DNA of 64,000 nucleotides from Ignavibacteria bacterium (GTDB lineage Bacteria; Bacteroidota; Ignavibacteria; Tepidaquicellales; OLB5), in contig JAFLBX010000001.1 in the NCBI GenBank assembly GCA_017303675.1, positions 507,970-571,969 of the forward strand. Reading direction: 5' to 3'. The notes under the pieces were generated by a model. It was not told the DNA's origin. It searched no databases and saw only the letters and a program-made list of their open reading frames with translations. A program made the translations under genes and the position numbers. Positions 1 to 9,998 of the stretch are shown here, one piece after another (positions within the stretch are counted from its first letter, which is position 1; every line of letters begins with the position of its first letter).

Positions 1-458
1 TTAATTACAGCGCGGTCCATAGTTGCAAAGAAAGTCCAGATATTACTAAAGCTTTCCTTTGCTCTTTCGCTTGGCTGGCCCTGTTCCAGCAGCTTCCATT
101 CATCATTTAAAACATCTTCTGTGTATTTCCTCAGCAATGGAATAACCTGCTGCCTGTATGGTTCCGGCAGAGCTTTTGAATTATGGAATATATCGGCAAG
201 CTCTATAGATTCAATTTCAACATTCTTTTTTGAGTTATCATATTCTTCCCAAGTTGCAAAAACAACGAAGGCTACCAAAACGGCATAAATTATGCCGAAG
301 GCATTGAAAATAAATCCTCCTACTTCATGGTTTTGTTTAAGTACATCTTCGGTGTAAAATTTCCTTACTATCTTTAATCCAAGGTAGGAAATTAACACTG
401 TAATTGAACTTAAAAATGTTAAAGCAATAGCGGGGTGCCAGTCTAAAATAAATTCCAT
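1..458 (-). CDS. DUF4239 (bestrophin-like) membrane protein, 3' end cut by window edge
   Basis: The minus strand is open from an ATG at 458 to the window edge, giving about 152 residues without a stop. The protein starts MEFILDWHPAIALTF and has a first membrane segment at about residues 8-30 and a second at about 50-68 (FNAFGIIYAVLVAFVVF). These are followed by a charged helix and an LPEPYR...LLRKY stretch. This arrangement, with two helices, a VVFATW turn and then a LPEPYR-like motif, is typical of DUF4239 proteins, which resemble bestrophin channels and have no established function. The gene is divergent from uvrA. The C-terminal part lies outside the window. Confidence 0.7.
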   Translation of the reverse strand, partial: MEFILDWHPAIALTFLSSITVLISYLGLKIVRKFYTEDVLKQNHEVGGFIFNAFGIIYAVLVAFVVFATWEEYDNSKKNVEIESIELADIFHNSKALPEPYRQQVIPLLRKYTEDVLNDEWKLLEQGQPSERAKESFSNIWTFFATMDRAVI

Positions 459-682
459 AGCTCAAAAATATAGGTAAAATTAATCTTAAACAAGTAAATT
501 ATATACATTTTACCCCTGCCCTTCCATCCAAATTCATTCATTTTTTCTTCAAACATTTTCAGTTAACTTACCCTCTTAGTCAAATTTGATTTCCCGAAAA
601 TATGCCTGATTCATGAACAAAGGGCTGCAGCAACTTGTTCGGTTGTTTTTGGGATATCAATTCAAAACACAATAAAACTAAT

Positions 683-3523
683 TTGTCATTCTTAGATAAA
701 ATATCCATACAGGGCGCGCGTGTTCACAATTTAAAGAATATCGATATCGATATTCCGCGCGATAAATTTGTTGTGATAACCGGCATATCCGGCTCGGGAA
801 AGTCGTCGCTTGCTTTTGATACCATTTACGCTGAAGGCCAGCGCAGGTTCGTTGAAACCCTTTCGGCATATGCCCGCCAGTTCATTGGCGGGATTGAACG
901 CCCTGATGTTGATAAAATTGAAGGGCTTTCGCCATCAATTTCGATCGAACAAAAAACAATTTCACACAACCCGCGTTCTACTGTTGGTACTGTAACTGAA
1001 ATTTACGATTTCTTAAGGCTGCTTTATGCTAAGTGCGGCACACAGCATTGTACAAACTGCGGACAGCCCGTACAAAGGCAAAGTGTACAGCAGATAATAG
1101 ATCATATCAGGGAAAATCTTGATACAAGAAGAATAAATATCCTGGCTCCCGTAGTTAAAGGCAGAAAAGGCCATTACCGCGAGCTCTTCGAGCAGATTGA
1201 AAAAGACGGCTTCACAAAAGTAAGGGTAGATAAAGTCATTAAAGATATTACTCCCAAAATGAAGCTTGACCGTTATAAGATACATGATATCGAAATTGTT
1301 GTTGATAGAATTATGGTCACAAAAGCCACTTCTCTCAGGCTGACTGATTCCATAGAAACAGCACTGCGCTTCGGTGGCGGCATTGTTATTATTACAGAAT
1401 CAGACAGCGACGGCACAAAAGATATGCTGTTCAGCGAAAAGCTTGCATGCCCATCCTGCGGAATAGGCTTTGATGAACCGGCGCCAAATTCATTTTCTTT
1501 CAACTCACCTTACGGCTGGTGCCCTGATTGCCTTGGGCTGGGGGCACGTAAAGAGCTTGATGAAAGGCTGATAATTACCGATCATGACCTCTCAATTTCA
1601 GAAGGCGCTATTGCGCCGCTTGGCAAGCCAAGGACTAACTGGACCTTCACAGTTTTAAAACAGCTCATTGAATCATGGGGATATGATTTTGATACCCCGC
1701 TGAAAAAGCTTACGAAAGATGAGCTTGAGATAATTATGAACGGCGACAGCCAGAAGCGAAATTACAAGTATGTTGATTCCCGCGGTATTCAAAGGGAATA
1801 TTCCCATAAGTTCCAGGGTGTTAAAAAAATAATTTTAGATTATTACCGCAACCAGACCTCAGAATATATTTCCAACTGGGCAGAAAGCTTCATGACATCC
1901 AATACCTGCGATACCTGCAAAGGCGGCAAGCTAAAGGCTTCAAGCCTTGCAGTGCTTATAGAATCAGACTCCGGCAAAAAGAACATATATGAAGTTTCGC
2001 TTCTTTCAATAAAAAAGGCGCGTGAATATTTTGATACGTTAATATTAAATGAACGCCAGCAGATAATAGCTAAACAAATTCTTAAAGAAATTAAAATGCG
2101 GCTTGAGTTCATGCTTAATGTAGGGCTCGATTATTTATCACTAGATAGAAATGCACGAACACTCTCAGGCGGCGAAGCCCAAAGGATCAAGCTCGCAACA
2201 CAGATAGGCTCACAGCTTCGAGGGGTTCTTTATATACTTGATGAGCCAAGCATCGGACTTCATCAGCGTGATAATGAGTTGTTGATAAGATCACTTAAGA
2301 ACCTGCGTGATATAGGCAATACTGTTATAGTTGTAGAGCATGATAAGCAAATGATGGAAGAAGCTGATTTCGTTGTGGATCTGGGTCCGGGTGCAGGCGA
2401 GCATGGCGGAAAAATTGTAGCCTTCGGCAAACCCGGCTCATTGAATGGCAACTCCCTTACTTCGCTGTATATATCAGGTAAAAAAAATATCGAAGTCCCC
2501 AAAAAGCGCAGGATAGGCAACGGCCAGTCACTTGTTCTCAAAGGCGCATCCGGAAATAACCTTAAAAAAGTTAACCTGACTGTTCCTTTAGGTAAATTCA
2601 TCTGTATAACTGGAGTAAGCGGTTCAGGCAAATCATCGCTTATCAATGAAACCCTCTACAGGGTGCTTTCAAGGAAATTTTTTAAAACCCCCGAGCCTCC
2701 GCTTCCGTATGATACAATTGAAGGGCTTAAGAATGTTAACAAAGTAATTGAAGTTGACCAGTCGCCTATTGGCAGAACTCCGCGCAGCAATCCCGCGACA
2801 TATACGGGTTTATTCACATTCATTCGTGATCTTTTTGCAACTCTGCCTGAAGCAAAAATACGCGGCTATAAGGTCGGCAGGTTCAGCTTTAATGTAAAAG
2901 GCGGCAGGTGTGAAGCCTGTGAAGGCGGCGGTTTGAAGAAGATCGAAATGAACTTTCTGCCTGATGTGTATGTAACCTGTGATGTTTGCCGCGGCAAAAG
3001 ATATAACCGCGAAACCCTTGAAGTTCGTTATAAGGGCAAAAATATTTCTGATGTGCTTGAAATGACTGTTGAAGAAGCAGTCAGCTTCTTTGAAGCTATT
3101 CCTTCGCTTAAGCGCAAGCTTCAGACATTGTATGATGTGGGTCTTGGTTATATAAGGCTTGGCCAGTCAGCAGTGACACTATCAGGCGGAGAGGCGCAGC
3201 GCGTTAAGCTTTCAACTGAGCTTTCAAAAATTCAAACCGGGAAAACAATTTATATACTGGATGAACCTACAACAGGCCTGCATTTCGAAGATATCAGCAT
3301 GCTTCTGAAGGTTCTGAACCAGCTTGTTGATAAAGGTAATTCCGTTATTGTGATTGAACATAACCTTGACGTGATAAAAACCGCTGACTGGATAATAGAT
3401 CTTGGTCCTGAAGGAGGCGAAGCCGGTGGAAAAATTATTGCTGAAGGCACTCCCGAAGATATTGTAAAAAAATACATGAAAGATTCCGTTACAGCGAAAT
3501 TCCTGAAGCCTGAATTGAAGTAA
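683..3523 (+). CDS. uvrA: Excinuclease ABC subunit A (UvrA)
   Basis: This is the DNA damage sensor of nucleotide excision repair; it dimerises, loads UvrB and acts on DNA in the cytoplasm. Both ABC modules are complete. The first has Walker A GISGSGKS at about residue 34, a signature [11 protein letters not shown] and a LDEPSIGLH Walker B. The second has [20 protein letters not shown] and LDEPTTGLH. Zinc-binding cysteine pairs are visible as [15 protein letters not shown]...CPDC, CDTCKGG and CEACEGGG...CDVC. Length is normal. The frame stays open upstream to a TTG at 635, but homologues start just before the [16 protein letters not shown] segment, so the TTG at 683 is preferred. No clear ribosome binding site decides between them. 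Confidence 0.97.
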   Translation: MSFLDKISIQGARVHNLKNIDIDIPRDKFVVITGISGSGKSSLAFDTIYAEGQRRFVETLSAYARQFIGGIERPDVDKIEGLSPSISIEQKTISHNPRSTVGTVTEIYDFLRLLYAKCGTQHCTNCGQPVQRQSVQQIIDHIRENLDTRRINILAPVVKGRKGHYRELFEQIEKDGFTKVRVDKVIKDITPKMKLDRYKIHDIEIVVDRIMVTKATSLRLTDSIETALRFGGGIVIITESDSDGTKDMLFSEKLACPSCGIGFDEPAPNSFSFNSPYGWCPDCLGLGARKELDERLIITDHDLSISEGAIAPLGKPRTNWTFTVLKQLIESWGYDFDTPLKKLTKDELEIIMNGDSQKRNYKYVDSRGIQREYSHKFQGVKKIILDYYRNQTSEYISNWAESFMTSNTCDTCKGGKLKASSLAVLIESDSGKKNIYEVSLLSIKKAREYFDTLILNERQQIIAKQILKEIKMRLEFMLNVGLDYLSLDRNARTLSGGEAQRIKLATQIGSQLRGVLYILDEPSIGLHQRDNELLIRSLKNLRDIGNTVIVVEHDKQMMEEADFVVDLGPGAGEHGGKIVAFGKPGSLNGNSLTSLYISGKKNIEVPKKRRIGNGQSLVLKGASGNNLKKVNLTVPLGKFICITGVSGSGKSSLINETLYRVLSRKFFKTPEPPLPYDTIEGLKNVNKVIEVDQSPIGRTPRSNPATYTGLFTFIRDLFATLPEAKIRGYKVGRFSFNVKGGRCEACEGGGLKKIEMNFLPDVYVTCDVCRGKRYNRETLEVRYKGKNISDVLEMTVEEAVSFFEAIPSLKRKLQTLYDVGLGYIRLGQSAVTLSGGEAQRVKLSTELSKIQTGKTIYILDEPTTGLHFEDISMLLKVLNQLVDKGNSVIVIEHNLDVIKTADWIIDLGPEGGEAGGKIIAEGTPEDIVKKYMKDSVTAKFLKPELK

Positions 3524-3543
3524 TTTACTTGGAGTGCGCTTAC

Positions 3544-3575
3544 GTGTCAGGAAATACCTGACACCACTTTTGTAC
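3544..3575. terminator. Hairpin between convergent uvrA and GT9 genes
   Basis: GTGTCAGG (3544-3551) pairs perfectly with CCTGACAC (3557-3564) around a 5-nt loop and is followed by CACTTTTG. It lies 20 nt after the uvrA stop. It is probably a weak intrinsic terminator for uvrA. Confidence 0.5.
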
Positions 3576-3586
3576 ATTCAATATTG

Positions 3587-3618
3587 ATTTGACATTTGGA
3601 TTTTGGACTTTGACATTT
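3587..3618 (-). repeat. Degenerate purine-rich short tandem repeat 3' of the GT9 stop
   Basis: Read on the minus strand, units of the type ATGTCAAA, GTCCAAA and ATCCAAA follow one another directly after the stop of the glycosyltransferase gene. The same kind of sequence follows several stops in the respiratory block (see the entries near 17.0, 22.5, 25.1 and 26.6 kb). Confidence 0.5.
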
Positions 3619-3622
3619 CTCT

Positions 3623-4645
3623 TCATATCAATTCTTCCATCAAAGCAACTATCTTCTCAGCGCTCTGGTCAACCATACATTTAAAATGTCCCAACGGGCA
3701 TTTATCCCTGCCGTGATCCGTACAGGGCCTGCACTCAAGTGAATCAATTTCTGCAATTTTATATTTAGAGGTAAGCGGGTAAAATCCGAATGAAATATCT
3801 GTAGAACCATAGATCAAAACTATCGGGATACCGCTTGCAGAGCCTAAATGCTGCGCGGCGGAATCTGCACTTACTAATGCTTTGGAATATGTCATAACTT
3901 CATAGGATTCAAGCGGGCTAAGCTTTCCGCAAAGGTTCATAAGAGAGTCATCATTTACTTTTTGTTCAAGTGCATTGCAGTATTCTGCGTCACTTTCTCC
4001 GCCCAACAAGGCTACATTATAACCCTTTAACAGCAATAATTTACATATTTCCAATGCCTTTTCAGCCGGAAGCTGTTTTGTAAACCATTTAGAGCACGGT
4101 GCCAGGCTTACCAGGTTTGCTTTGTGAATAAGCAATTGCCTTACCCTGTCTTTTTGCAGTGTGGTTGGATACAGCCTTGGCGTTAAGGATACTTTTTTTT
4201 CATCATATTGTAAACCCGGGATCTGCCTGATAAGCTCAAGATTGCGCAATATTTCATGCTTATCTTTTACATATTTAACTTTATTGGTTAATAAAAAACG
4301 CAGGGAATTTTCTTCGAATCCTATGCGTACTTTGCTTTCACTGTAATAAGTAAGCAGCGCGCTGCGGAAAAATCTGTGGGGTGATATAACAACATCATAT
4401 TCAACCTCACGGATCTCATTCAAAACTTCGATGAATTTATCCAGCTTATCGCCGCCTTTTTTATCATACGGAATTACAGAGTGTATTGCAGGATGATTTT
4501 GAAGCACACTTTCTGTTGATGGTATGCATAAAAAATCTATCTCTGTATCCGGCAAATGAGCTTTAATGGTCTGCACCATTGGCAGCGCCAGGATAACATC
4601 TCCAAGAAATGCTGTTTGTATTATTAATATTTTTTTATTTTTCAT
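3623..4645 (-). CDS. Glycosyltransferase family 9, lipopolysaccharide heptosyltransferase-like
   Basis: This is a GT-B fold glycosyltransferase of family 9 (ADP-heptose:LPS heptosyltransferase group), cytoplasmic face of the inner membrane. The N-terminus KILIIQTAFLGDVILALPM is the family's acceptor-side motif with the catalytic Asp in GDV. The middle has SLAPCSKWFTKQLP, the equivalent of the usual P.S....K.WP motif. The C-terminal half has the nucleotide-sugar motif ALLGGESDAEYC and SADSAAQHLGSASGIPIVLIYGSTD. At 340 residues it has full family length. Its neighbour upstream is an LpxL-type acyltransferase, so a role in lipid A or core assembly is likely. The exact sugar cannot be read from the sequence. 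Confidence 0.88.
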   Translation of the reverse strand: MKNKKILIIQTAFLGDVILALPMVQTIKAHLPDTEIDFLCIPSTESVLQNHPAIHSVIPYDKKGGDKLDKFIEVLNEIREVEYDVVISPHRFFRSALLTYYSESKVRIGFEENSLRFLLTNKVKYVKDKHEILRNLELIRQIPGLQYDEKKVSLTPRLYPTTLQKDRVRQLLIHKANLVSLAPCSKWFTKQLPAEKALEICKLLLLKGYNVALLGGESDAEYCNALEQKVNDDSLMNLCGKLSPLESYEVMTYSKALVSADSAAQHLGSASGIPIVLIYGSTDISFGFYPLTSKYKIAEIDSLECRPCTDHGRDKCPLGHFKCMVDQSAEKIVALMEELI

Positions 4646-4651
4646 TTTAAT

Positions 4652-4669
4652 CCCCCTTGTAAAGGGGGA
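4652..4669. repeat. C-rich/G-rich hairpin upstream of the GT9 start
   Basis: CCCCCTT (4652-4658), a 3-nt loop and AAGGGGG form a perfect hairpin just upstream of the GT9 start at 4645. The flanks (AGGATTAGCTC, and ATTGGGGATT further on near 4733-4742) resemble the first stem of the double-hairpin elements at 50.7 and 51.7 kb. It is probably a member of the same interspersed repeat family. Confidence 0.45.
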
Positions 4670-4783
4670 GGATTAGCTCAAATATTCTATAAACTATAAT
4701 TTGTTATAAATTTATGTCCTTCTAAACAGCTCAATTGGGGATTTAAATATTTAATACTTTCAATATTCACACAAAAGCTGCCT

Positions 4784-5656
4784 TCAAACAACATTCTTAA
4801 ACCTCCTGTGAAACCATAGCCAGTGATCAGGCCTTAATTTGATATACTCAACAAGCAGGTTTACATGATCTTGTGTTAAGGCTTTTATATTTTCTTCAGT
4901 CGGTTCTTTATATTTTGATGTATCTATTTCATGCATTTCCAGTGAATAAGTTCCGTCATGATCTCTGGTAGATACACCGAACAATACCGCTGCCCCGGTT
5001 TTGATCGCTATCCTTGCCGTTCCTTCATACGTTGGCACACCTTTAATAAAAAAATCAACCTTCACATTTTCCTTTGGGGCTGATTGATCTCCAAGCATCG
5101 CTGCAATACCGTTATTTTTTAATACTGTCAGTATCCCCCTGAGTGAATTCCGCATATCGAGCATTTTGTTTCCGCTGTAAGTCCGTATCTTATTTATTCC
5201 TTCGTTGACTCTTTTATTGGTCTGCTCTTTAACAATTACATTAAAAGGAACATTAATTAATTTGCTTACACCAAATGCAGTTAATTCCCAGTTGCCGTAA
5301 TGTGCGCTTATCAGAATAATTCCTTTGCCCTGTTTCAGCTTCTCGTTAAAAATATTGATATTTTTAACCTTCATTTGTTTTGTAAGCTCACCGGCTGTAA
5401 GCTTTCTCATATAAAAAAACTCAGCAATTACGGTTATTACATTTATATAACAGCCTTTAACTGTTTTATTAATTTCAGCTTTACTTTTCCCGGGGAAAGC
5501 TAGCTGCAAATTGCTGATTGCGGTTTTTTTCCGAACCGGTATTATATAATAGAACATTTTACCTATAAGCTTTGCAAGTAACCTGATAAATCCAAGCGGA
5601 AAAATCGGTATTATCACCTTAAGCAATGAAAATAATACGTAAAGCAGAAAATTCAT
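4784..5656 (-). CDS. Lipid A acyltransferase of the LpxL/HtrB family
   Basis: This is a membrane-bound acyltransferase that adds secondary acyl chains to lipid A or a related lipid. With the start at 5656 the protein is 290 residues and begins MNFLLYVLFSLLKVIIPIFP, a membrane anchor typical of the family. An in-frame ATG at 5704 would add 16 residues that homologues lack. The catalytic HX4E motif is visible as HYGNWE (His119, Glu124). It is followed by the usual middle part with MLGDQSAPKENVKVDFF and a GTARIAIKTGAAVLFG segment, and ends with the family's PDHWLWFHRRFK. It lies upstream of the GT9 gene on the same strand with a 138-nt gap, so the two may form an envelope operon. Confidence 0.9.
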   Translation of the reverse strand: MNFLLYVLFSLLKVIIPIFPLGFIRLLAKLIGKMFYYIIPVRKKTAISNLQLAFPGKSKAEINKTVKGCYINVITVIAEFFYMRKLTAGELTKQMKVKNINIFNEKLKQGKGIILISAHYGNWELTAFGVSKLINVPFNVIVKEQTNKRVNEGINKIRTYSGNKMLDMRNSLRGILTVLKNNGIAAMLGDQSAPKENVKVDFFIKGVPTYEGTARIAIKTGAAVLFGVSTRDHDGTYSLEMHEIDTSKYKEPTEENIKALTQDHVNLLVEYIKLRPDHWLWFHRRFKNVV

Positions 5657-5794
5657 CTGAATTCCGGGTAAATGTTCAAAGTTTTCAACAACAAAACTAA
5701 CCAAAAATCACACATATAGCAATTTATTATAACTTACTGTTAACCTTTACGGTAACCAGCAGAAAAATGACTATATTAAACATTTGCTAATTGC

Positions 5795-5802
5795 TATATT
5801 TG
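5795..5802 (+). promoter_or_regulatory. Bacteroidota-type -7 element upstream of the aldo/keto reductase
   Basis: TATATTTG fits the TAnnTTTG consensus of Bacteroidota primary-sigma promoters and ends 22 nt before the ATG at 5825. No convincing -33 box was found, so this is a motif match only. Confidence 0.4.
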
Positions 5803-5824
5803 CTGAATATTTATAATAAATAAG

Positions 5825-6784
5825 ATGAAATACAGGCAGCTTGGTAAATATGGCTTAAGGCTTTCGGCAATTGGTATTGGCAGCTGGTTGACTTATGGAA
5901 TGTCAATTAATGATAAAACCGCCTTAAATTGCATAAAAACAGCCCTTGATGAAGGTGTAATTTTCTTTGATACAGCAGATATCTATAATAAAGGCGAAGC
6001 TGAGCTTTCTTTAGGCCGGATATTTTTTGATGAGCTGAAAATCAGGCGTGAAGATGTTGTGATTGCATCAAAATGTTTCTGGCCCATGTCGCAAAATCCA
6101 AATGACCAGGGACTTTCCAGAAAGCATGTTTTTGAATCTGTTCATAAATCGCTAAAACGGCTTAAAACAGAATACATAGATCTTTATCAATGCCACAGGC
6201 ATGACCCCAATACCCCGATGGAAGAAATTTGCCGTTCATTCAATGATCTTATCCTGCAGGGAAAATTATTATACTGGGGTGTAAGTGAATGGTCTGCTGA
6301 AAATATCAATGAAGCGGCAGCGGTATGTGAAAAATATAACCTGCACAGGCCGGTCAGCAATCAGCCGCAATACAATATTATCCGCCCGCAAATCGAAACG
6401 AACGGAGTAATGGCAGCATGCGAAAAATACGGAATGGGTGAGGTGGTTTGGTCACCGCTTGCACAGGGCTTGCTGAGCGGCAAATATTCAGGTGGCAAAA
6501 TACCTGGTGATTCGCGGGCAGCAAACGAAAAAGTAAACCATTTTATAAAAGAGAGCATAAGCAATACAAAGCTTCTTGAGCAGGTTGATAAATTCACGGA
6601 ACTGGCCAAAAGTATCGAAGCAACACCTTCACAGCTTGCGCTGGCATGGTGCCTGCGAAAAGAAAATATTACCAGTGCTATTACCAGCGCTTCCAAGCCC
6701 GAACAGGTAACAGAAAACTGTAAAGCTGCTGAAATTGATTTTTCGCCCGCCTTAGAGCAGGCTGTAAAGGAGATCTTCTCTTAA
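5825..6784 (+). CDS. Aldo/keto reductase, Kv-beta-like group
   Basis: This is an NADPH-dependent oxidoreductase with a TIM-barrel fold, cytosolic. The catalytic tetrad is visible as Asp49 and Tyr54 in FFDTADIYNKGEAE, Lys83 in IASKCFW, and His124 in QCHRHD. The GLSRKH...SLKRLKTEYIDLYQCHR and YWGVSEWSA segments are characteristic of the subgroup related to potassium channel beta subunits. At 319 residues it is full length. The next gene starts 1 nt after its stop, and the following one overlaps that gene, so the three are probably translated from one message. The natural substrate is unknown; the kinase and sugar-nucleotide reductase neighbours suggest carbohydrate metabolism. Confidence 0.93.
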   Translation: MKYRQLGKYGLRLSAIGIGSWLTYGMSINDKTALNCIKTALDEGVIFFDTADIYNKGEAELSLGRIFFDELKIRREDVVIASKCFWPMSQNPNDQGLSRKHVFESVHKSLKRLKTEYIDLYQCHRHDPNTPMEEICRSFNDLILQGKLLYWGVSEWSAENINEAAAVCEKYNLHRPVSNQPQYNIIRPQIETNGVMAACEKYGMGEVVWSPLAQGLLSGKYSGGKIPGDSRAANEKVNHFIKESISNTKLLEQVDKFTELAKSIEATPSQLALAWCLRKENITSAITSASKPEQVTENCKAAEIDFSPALEQAVKEIFS

Positions 6785-6785
6785 A

Positions 6786-7742
6786 TTGAAACTGGCAGTC
6801 ATCGGTGAGCCCTGCATGGATTATATTCATAAAGGAGCTTTTACCACTCAAAAACAGTTCGGGGGAATTCTTTACTCACTTGTTTCACTTGCGGTAATTT
6901 CCAAAGGAAATGCGGTTGTTTATCCCGTTATGAACCTCGGAGAAGATGAGTTTGAAAATGTAACAGGGTTTCTGAAAACAATTGGCAACATTGATCTTTC
7001 TTATATAAAGAAAACTTCACATAAAACCAGGGTTGTAAATCTATTTTACAAGGATAAGGATTCTGTTCTGAACGTATCCACTAAAAAAACATATGACCGT
7101 GAAGAAAATTCTACTGAACCTACGTTGCCTGTTCAATATGAACAGGTTAAGGAGCTCCTTCCGGAACTCGATGGAATTCTTGTTAACCTGGTATCAGGTG
7201 TAGATCTTGCGCTGGAATCTCTGCAGAAAATAAGAAGTAATTTTAACGGATATATTCATATGGATCTCCATAACCTTGTAATGCAGACATTTCCGGACGG
7301 AACACGTAAACAAATGCCTGTTGCCAAATGGCAAAGCTGGGTTTCCAGGCCGGATACACTGCAAATGAATGAATCTGAGCTGAACATTTTAACCGGTGAA
7401 AATGTAACCGAGTACCAAACAGCAGCGAAGATATTAAGCAGCGGTTATACAAGGTCACTTGTCGTTACAAGAGGGCGCTCAGGTGTCAGCCTCTTTAGTA
7501 TGAATAAAGAACGTGATGCTGAAAACAACGAGCTTTCTAAAACTGATGTTCCCAGAATTGACAGTCCGGGTTTTATAGATTCAACCGGCTGCGGTGATGT
7601 TTTTGCAGCAAGCTATTTTTACAAAAATGCCGAGCTTAAGCTCGCCGATTCATTAGCCGCATTAAATTTTGCAAATAAAATGGCAAGTATAAATGCTTCG
7701 CTTCACGGAGTAGAAGATCTGCCAAAGCTTACAGAACTTTGA
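6786..7742 (+). CDS. PfkB-family carbohydrate kinase
   Basis: This is an ATP-dependent kinase of the ribokinase/PfkB family. The N-terminus KLAVIGEPCMDYIHKG is the usual first strand and substrate-binding start. The C-terminal PfkB signature is clear in DSPGFIDSTGCGDVFAASYFY, where DSTGCGD contains the catalytic Asp and the anion hole. VVTRGRSGVSLF is the expected strand before it. The start is TTG at 6786, one base after the stop of the aldo/keto reductase, and no ATG lies nearby. The stop (TGA, 7740-7742) overlaps the TTG start of the next gene. The substrate cannot be told from the sequence; sugars and nucleosides are both possible. Confidence 0.85.
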   Translation: MKLAVIGEPCMDYIHKGAFTTQKQFGGILYSLVSLAVISKGNAVVYPVMNLGEDEFENVTGFLKTIGNIDLSYIKKTSHKTRVVNLFYKDKDSVLNVSTKKTYDREENSTEPTLPVQYEQVKELLPELDGILVNLVSGVDLALESLQKIRSNFNGYIHMDLHNLVMQTFPDGTRKQMPVAKWQSWVSRPDTLQMNESELNILTGENVTEYQTAAKILSSGYTRSLVVTRGRSGVSLFSMNKERDAENNELSKTDVPRIDSPGFIDSTGCGDVFAASYFYKNAELKLADSLAALNFANKMASINASLHGVEDLPKLTEL

Positions 7743-8644
7743 ATAAACCTAAAAAAATATTAATCACCGGCGCTAACGGCCTGCTTGGGCAGAAAACAAC
7801 CGAGCTTTTCAGGCATGAAACTCAGCATGAAGTGATCTTAACTGACCTGCATGATAATGCATATGAATCACGCGGATTTGATTATTTCCCGATGGATATC
7901 ACCAAAAAGGAAGAAGTTAAAGATGCCGTGAAGAAATATCTTCCTGATATTATAATTAATACCGCTGCTTATACCAATGTTGATGGATGTGAAACCGACC
8001 GTGAATTAAGCTGGAAGGTTAATGTGGATGCAGTAAAGCATTTTATTATCGCATCAAGAGTTAATTCTTCTAAAATAATTCATATTTCCACTGACTATAT
8101 CTTTGACGGCAAATCAGGCAATTACAGTGAAACATCAAAGCCAAATCCTTTGAGCTATTACGGTAAAAGCAAGCTTGCCGCTGAAAATGCTCTGGTAACC
8201 AGCGGGATAGATTTCGCAATAATAAGGACAATGATCATTTATGGTACAGGTAAGAATCTAAGGCCAAATTTCGCGGTGTGGCTGATAAATATGCTTTCCG
8301 AAAAGAACACTGTCACTATTGTTGATGACCAGTTCGGTATGCCAACCATGGTTGATGACCTAGGATGGGCTTTGGTAAAAATGGTTGACCTGAATAAATC
8401 AGGTATTTATAATGTTTGCGGCAGCGAATATTTAAGCAGGTATGAATTTGCGGTCAAGCTGGCTGAAATTTTCGGCTTCAACGAAAACCTGATAAAGCCA
8501 ATAAAGACAACAGACCTTAACCAGGCTGCTTCGAGGCCTATGAACTCGAGCTTTATACTGCTTAAAGCTAAAACAGATCTCGACCTGAAACCGCTGAATG
8601 TAACCGAAGGCTTAAGCCTTCTTAAAGTTCAGCTTGGATTGTAA
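7739..8644 (+). CDS. RmlD-like NAD(P)-dependent sugar-nucleotide reductase/epimerase
   Basis: This is an extended short-chain dehydrogenase of the RmlD (dTDP-4-dehydrorhamnose reductase) type. The Rossmann motif GANGLLGQKT is at the N-terminus. The rest includes INTAAYTNVDGCE, the YxxxK pair in SYYGKSKLAAE with the STDYIFDG strand before it, and the RmlD-like VDDQFGMPTMVDDL segment. At 301 residues it has normal length. The start is a TTG at 7739 that overlaps the PfkB stop as TTGA, so translational coupling is likely. No other rhamnose pathway genes are nearby, so RmlD itself is not certain and a related reductase is possible. Confidence 0.82.
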   Translation: MNKPKKILITGANGLLGQKTTELFRHETQHEVILTDLHDNAYESRGFDYFPMDITKKEEVKDAVKKYLPDIIINTAAYTNVDGCETDRELSWKVNVDAVKHFIIASRVNSSKIIHISTDYIFDGKSGNYSETSKPNPLSYYGKSKLAAENALVTSGIDFAIIRTMIIYGTGKNLRPNFAVWLINMLSEKNTVTIVDDQFGMPTMVDDLGWALVKMVDLNKSGIYNVCGSEYLSRYEFAVKLAEIFGFNENLIKPIKTTDLNQAASRPMNSSFILLKAKTDLDLKPLNVTEGLSLLKVQLGL

Positions 8645-8680
8645 AAATTTTCTAATACGTAATTCCAAATTGAATAATAT

Positions 8681-9943
8681 ATGTTAGATCTAAAATTAAT
8701 AAGAGAAAATCCTGAGCTGGTAAAGCAAAAGCTTCTGGCAAGGAATATGACAGCAGAAAGCGTGGAAAAAATCCTTGAGCTTGATATTAAACGCAGGGAA
8801 TATATCGGCGAAGTTGAAAAGCTAAAAAGCCTCCGTAATAATGTATCTCAGGAAATCGCTAAAATGAAAAAGGAAGGCGCAAACGCTGATGATAAAATTG
8901 CCGATATGAAAAAGGTATCAGATGATATCAAGCTTATAGATGAAAAGCTGGCTGAGGCTGAAAAAAATATCGGTAACATTCTGCTTGATATACCTAACCT
9001 GGCTGATGATTCCGTTCCCCCGGGAAGGTCAAGCGATGATAATGTTCAGTTCAAAATTTGGGGTGAAAAAGCTTCCGGTGATTTTAAATACCTGGATCAT
9101 GTTGAGCTTGGCAAAAAGCTTGATATTCTTGATTTTGGCGTCGGGGCAAAGATCTCAGGCAGCGGATTTCCTTTCTACAAGGGCAAAGGTGCAATTCTTG
9201 AACGCGCGCTTATAAATTTTATGCTTGATACGCACAAAAGCAACGGTTATACTGAGGTTGGCGTTCCGTTCCTTGTAAACCGTGAATCAATGGAAGCCGC
9301 TGAAAAAGTACCCAAGTTTGAAGAAGATATGTACCGTACTGATCCGGATGATCTTTTTGCTATCCCCACTGCTGAAGTTCCTATAGTTAACATTCACAGG
9401 GATGAAGTAATGGATATGAAGAATTTCCCGGTAAAATACTGCGGCTACACCGCATGCTTCCGCAGGGAAGCCGGCAGCTACGGCAAGGATACAAAAGGAT
9501 TCCTGCGCGTACACCAGTTCAACAAGGTTGAGCTTATCAATTTCTGTCTGCCCGAAGATTCATATGCGCAGATGGAAGAAATGCTGAATCATGCCTGCGG
9601 GATCCTGGAGGCACTGAACATTCATTACCGCGTAGTGAATGTTTGTACAGGTGATATGGGCTTTGCCGCAAGCAAACAGTATGATATTGAAGTATGGTCA
9701 CCGGCAGAAAACAAATGGCTAGAGGCTTCAAGTGTAAGTAACTGCACTGATTTCCAGTCACGCCGCGCTATGATAAGGTTTAAGCGCGATAAAAAAACGG
9801 AATATGTTCACATTCTTAATGGTTCAGGACTTGCAACATCAAGGCTGTATGTATCGCTTATTGAATCAAACCAAACTCCCGAAGGGAAGATCATTATTCC
9901 CAAAGTACTCCAAAGTTATACAGGCTTTGATACAATAGGTTAA
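8681..9943 (+). CDS. serS: Seryl-tRNA synthetase
   Basis: This class II aminoacyl-tRNA synthetase charges tRNA-Ser. The N-terminal 110 residues form the antiparallel coiled coil that reads the long variable arm (MLDLKLIRENPELVKQKL then KRREYIGEVEKLKSLRN). The catalytic core has motif 2 FRREAGSYGKDTKGFLRVHQF and motif 3 NGSGLATSRL; the usual TAEVP serine-binding segment is present as IPTAEVPIVN. At 420 residues it has family length. It follows the RmlD-like gene by 36 nt and is closed by a strong terminator. Confidence 0.97.
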   Translation: MLDLKLIRENPELVKQKLLARNMTAESVEKILELDIKRREYIGEVEKLKSLRNNVSQEIAKMKKEGANADDKIADMKKVSDDIKLIDEKLAEAEKNIGNILLDIPNLADDSVPPGRSSDDNVQFKIWGEKASGDFKYLDHVELGKKLDILDFGVGAKISGSGFPFYKGKGAILERALINFMLDTHKSNGYTEVGVPFLVNRESMEAAEKVPKFEEDMYRTDPDDLFAIPTAEVPIVNIHRDEVMDMKNFPVKYCGYTACFRREAGSYGKDTKGFLRVHQFNKVELINFCLPEDSYAQMEEMLNHACGILEALNIHYRVVNVCTGDMGFAASKQYDIEVWSPAENKWLEASSVSNCTDFQSRRAMIRFKRDKKTEYVHILNGSGLATSRLYVSLIESNQTPEGKIIIPKVLQSYTGFDTIG

Positions 9944-9962
9944 TATAATTTTTACATTTTTC

Positions 9963-9998
9963 TAAGCCGGCTTAATTAAACTAAGCCGGCTTTTTTTT
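9963..9998 (+). terminator. Intrinsic terminator after serS
   Basis: AAGCCGGCTTA is repeated inverted as TAAGCCGGCTT (9982-9992) with a short loop and a run of eight T. It lies 19 nt after the serS stop. Confidence 0.9.

Noticed and set aside
2263-2646. A minus-strand frame of 127 residues
   Set aside because: It is the shadow of uvrA between its two ABC modules.
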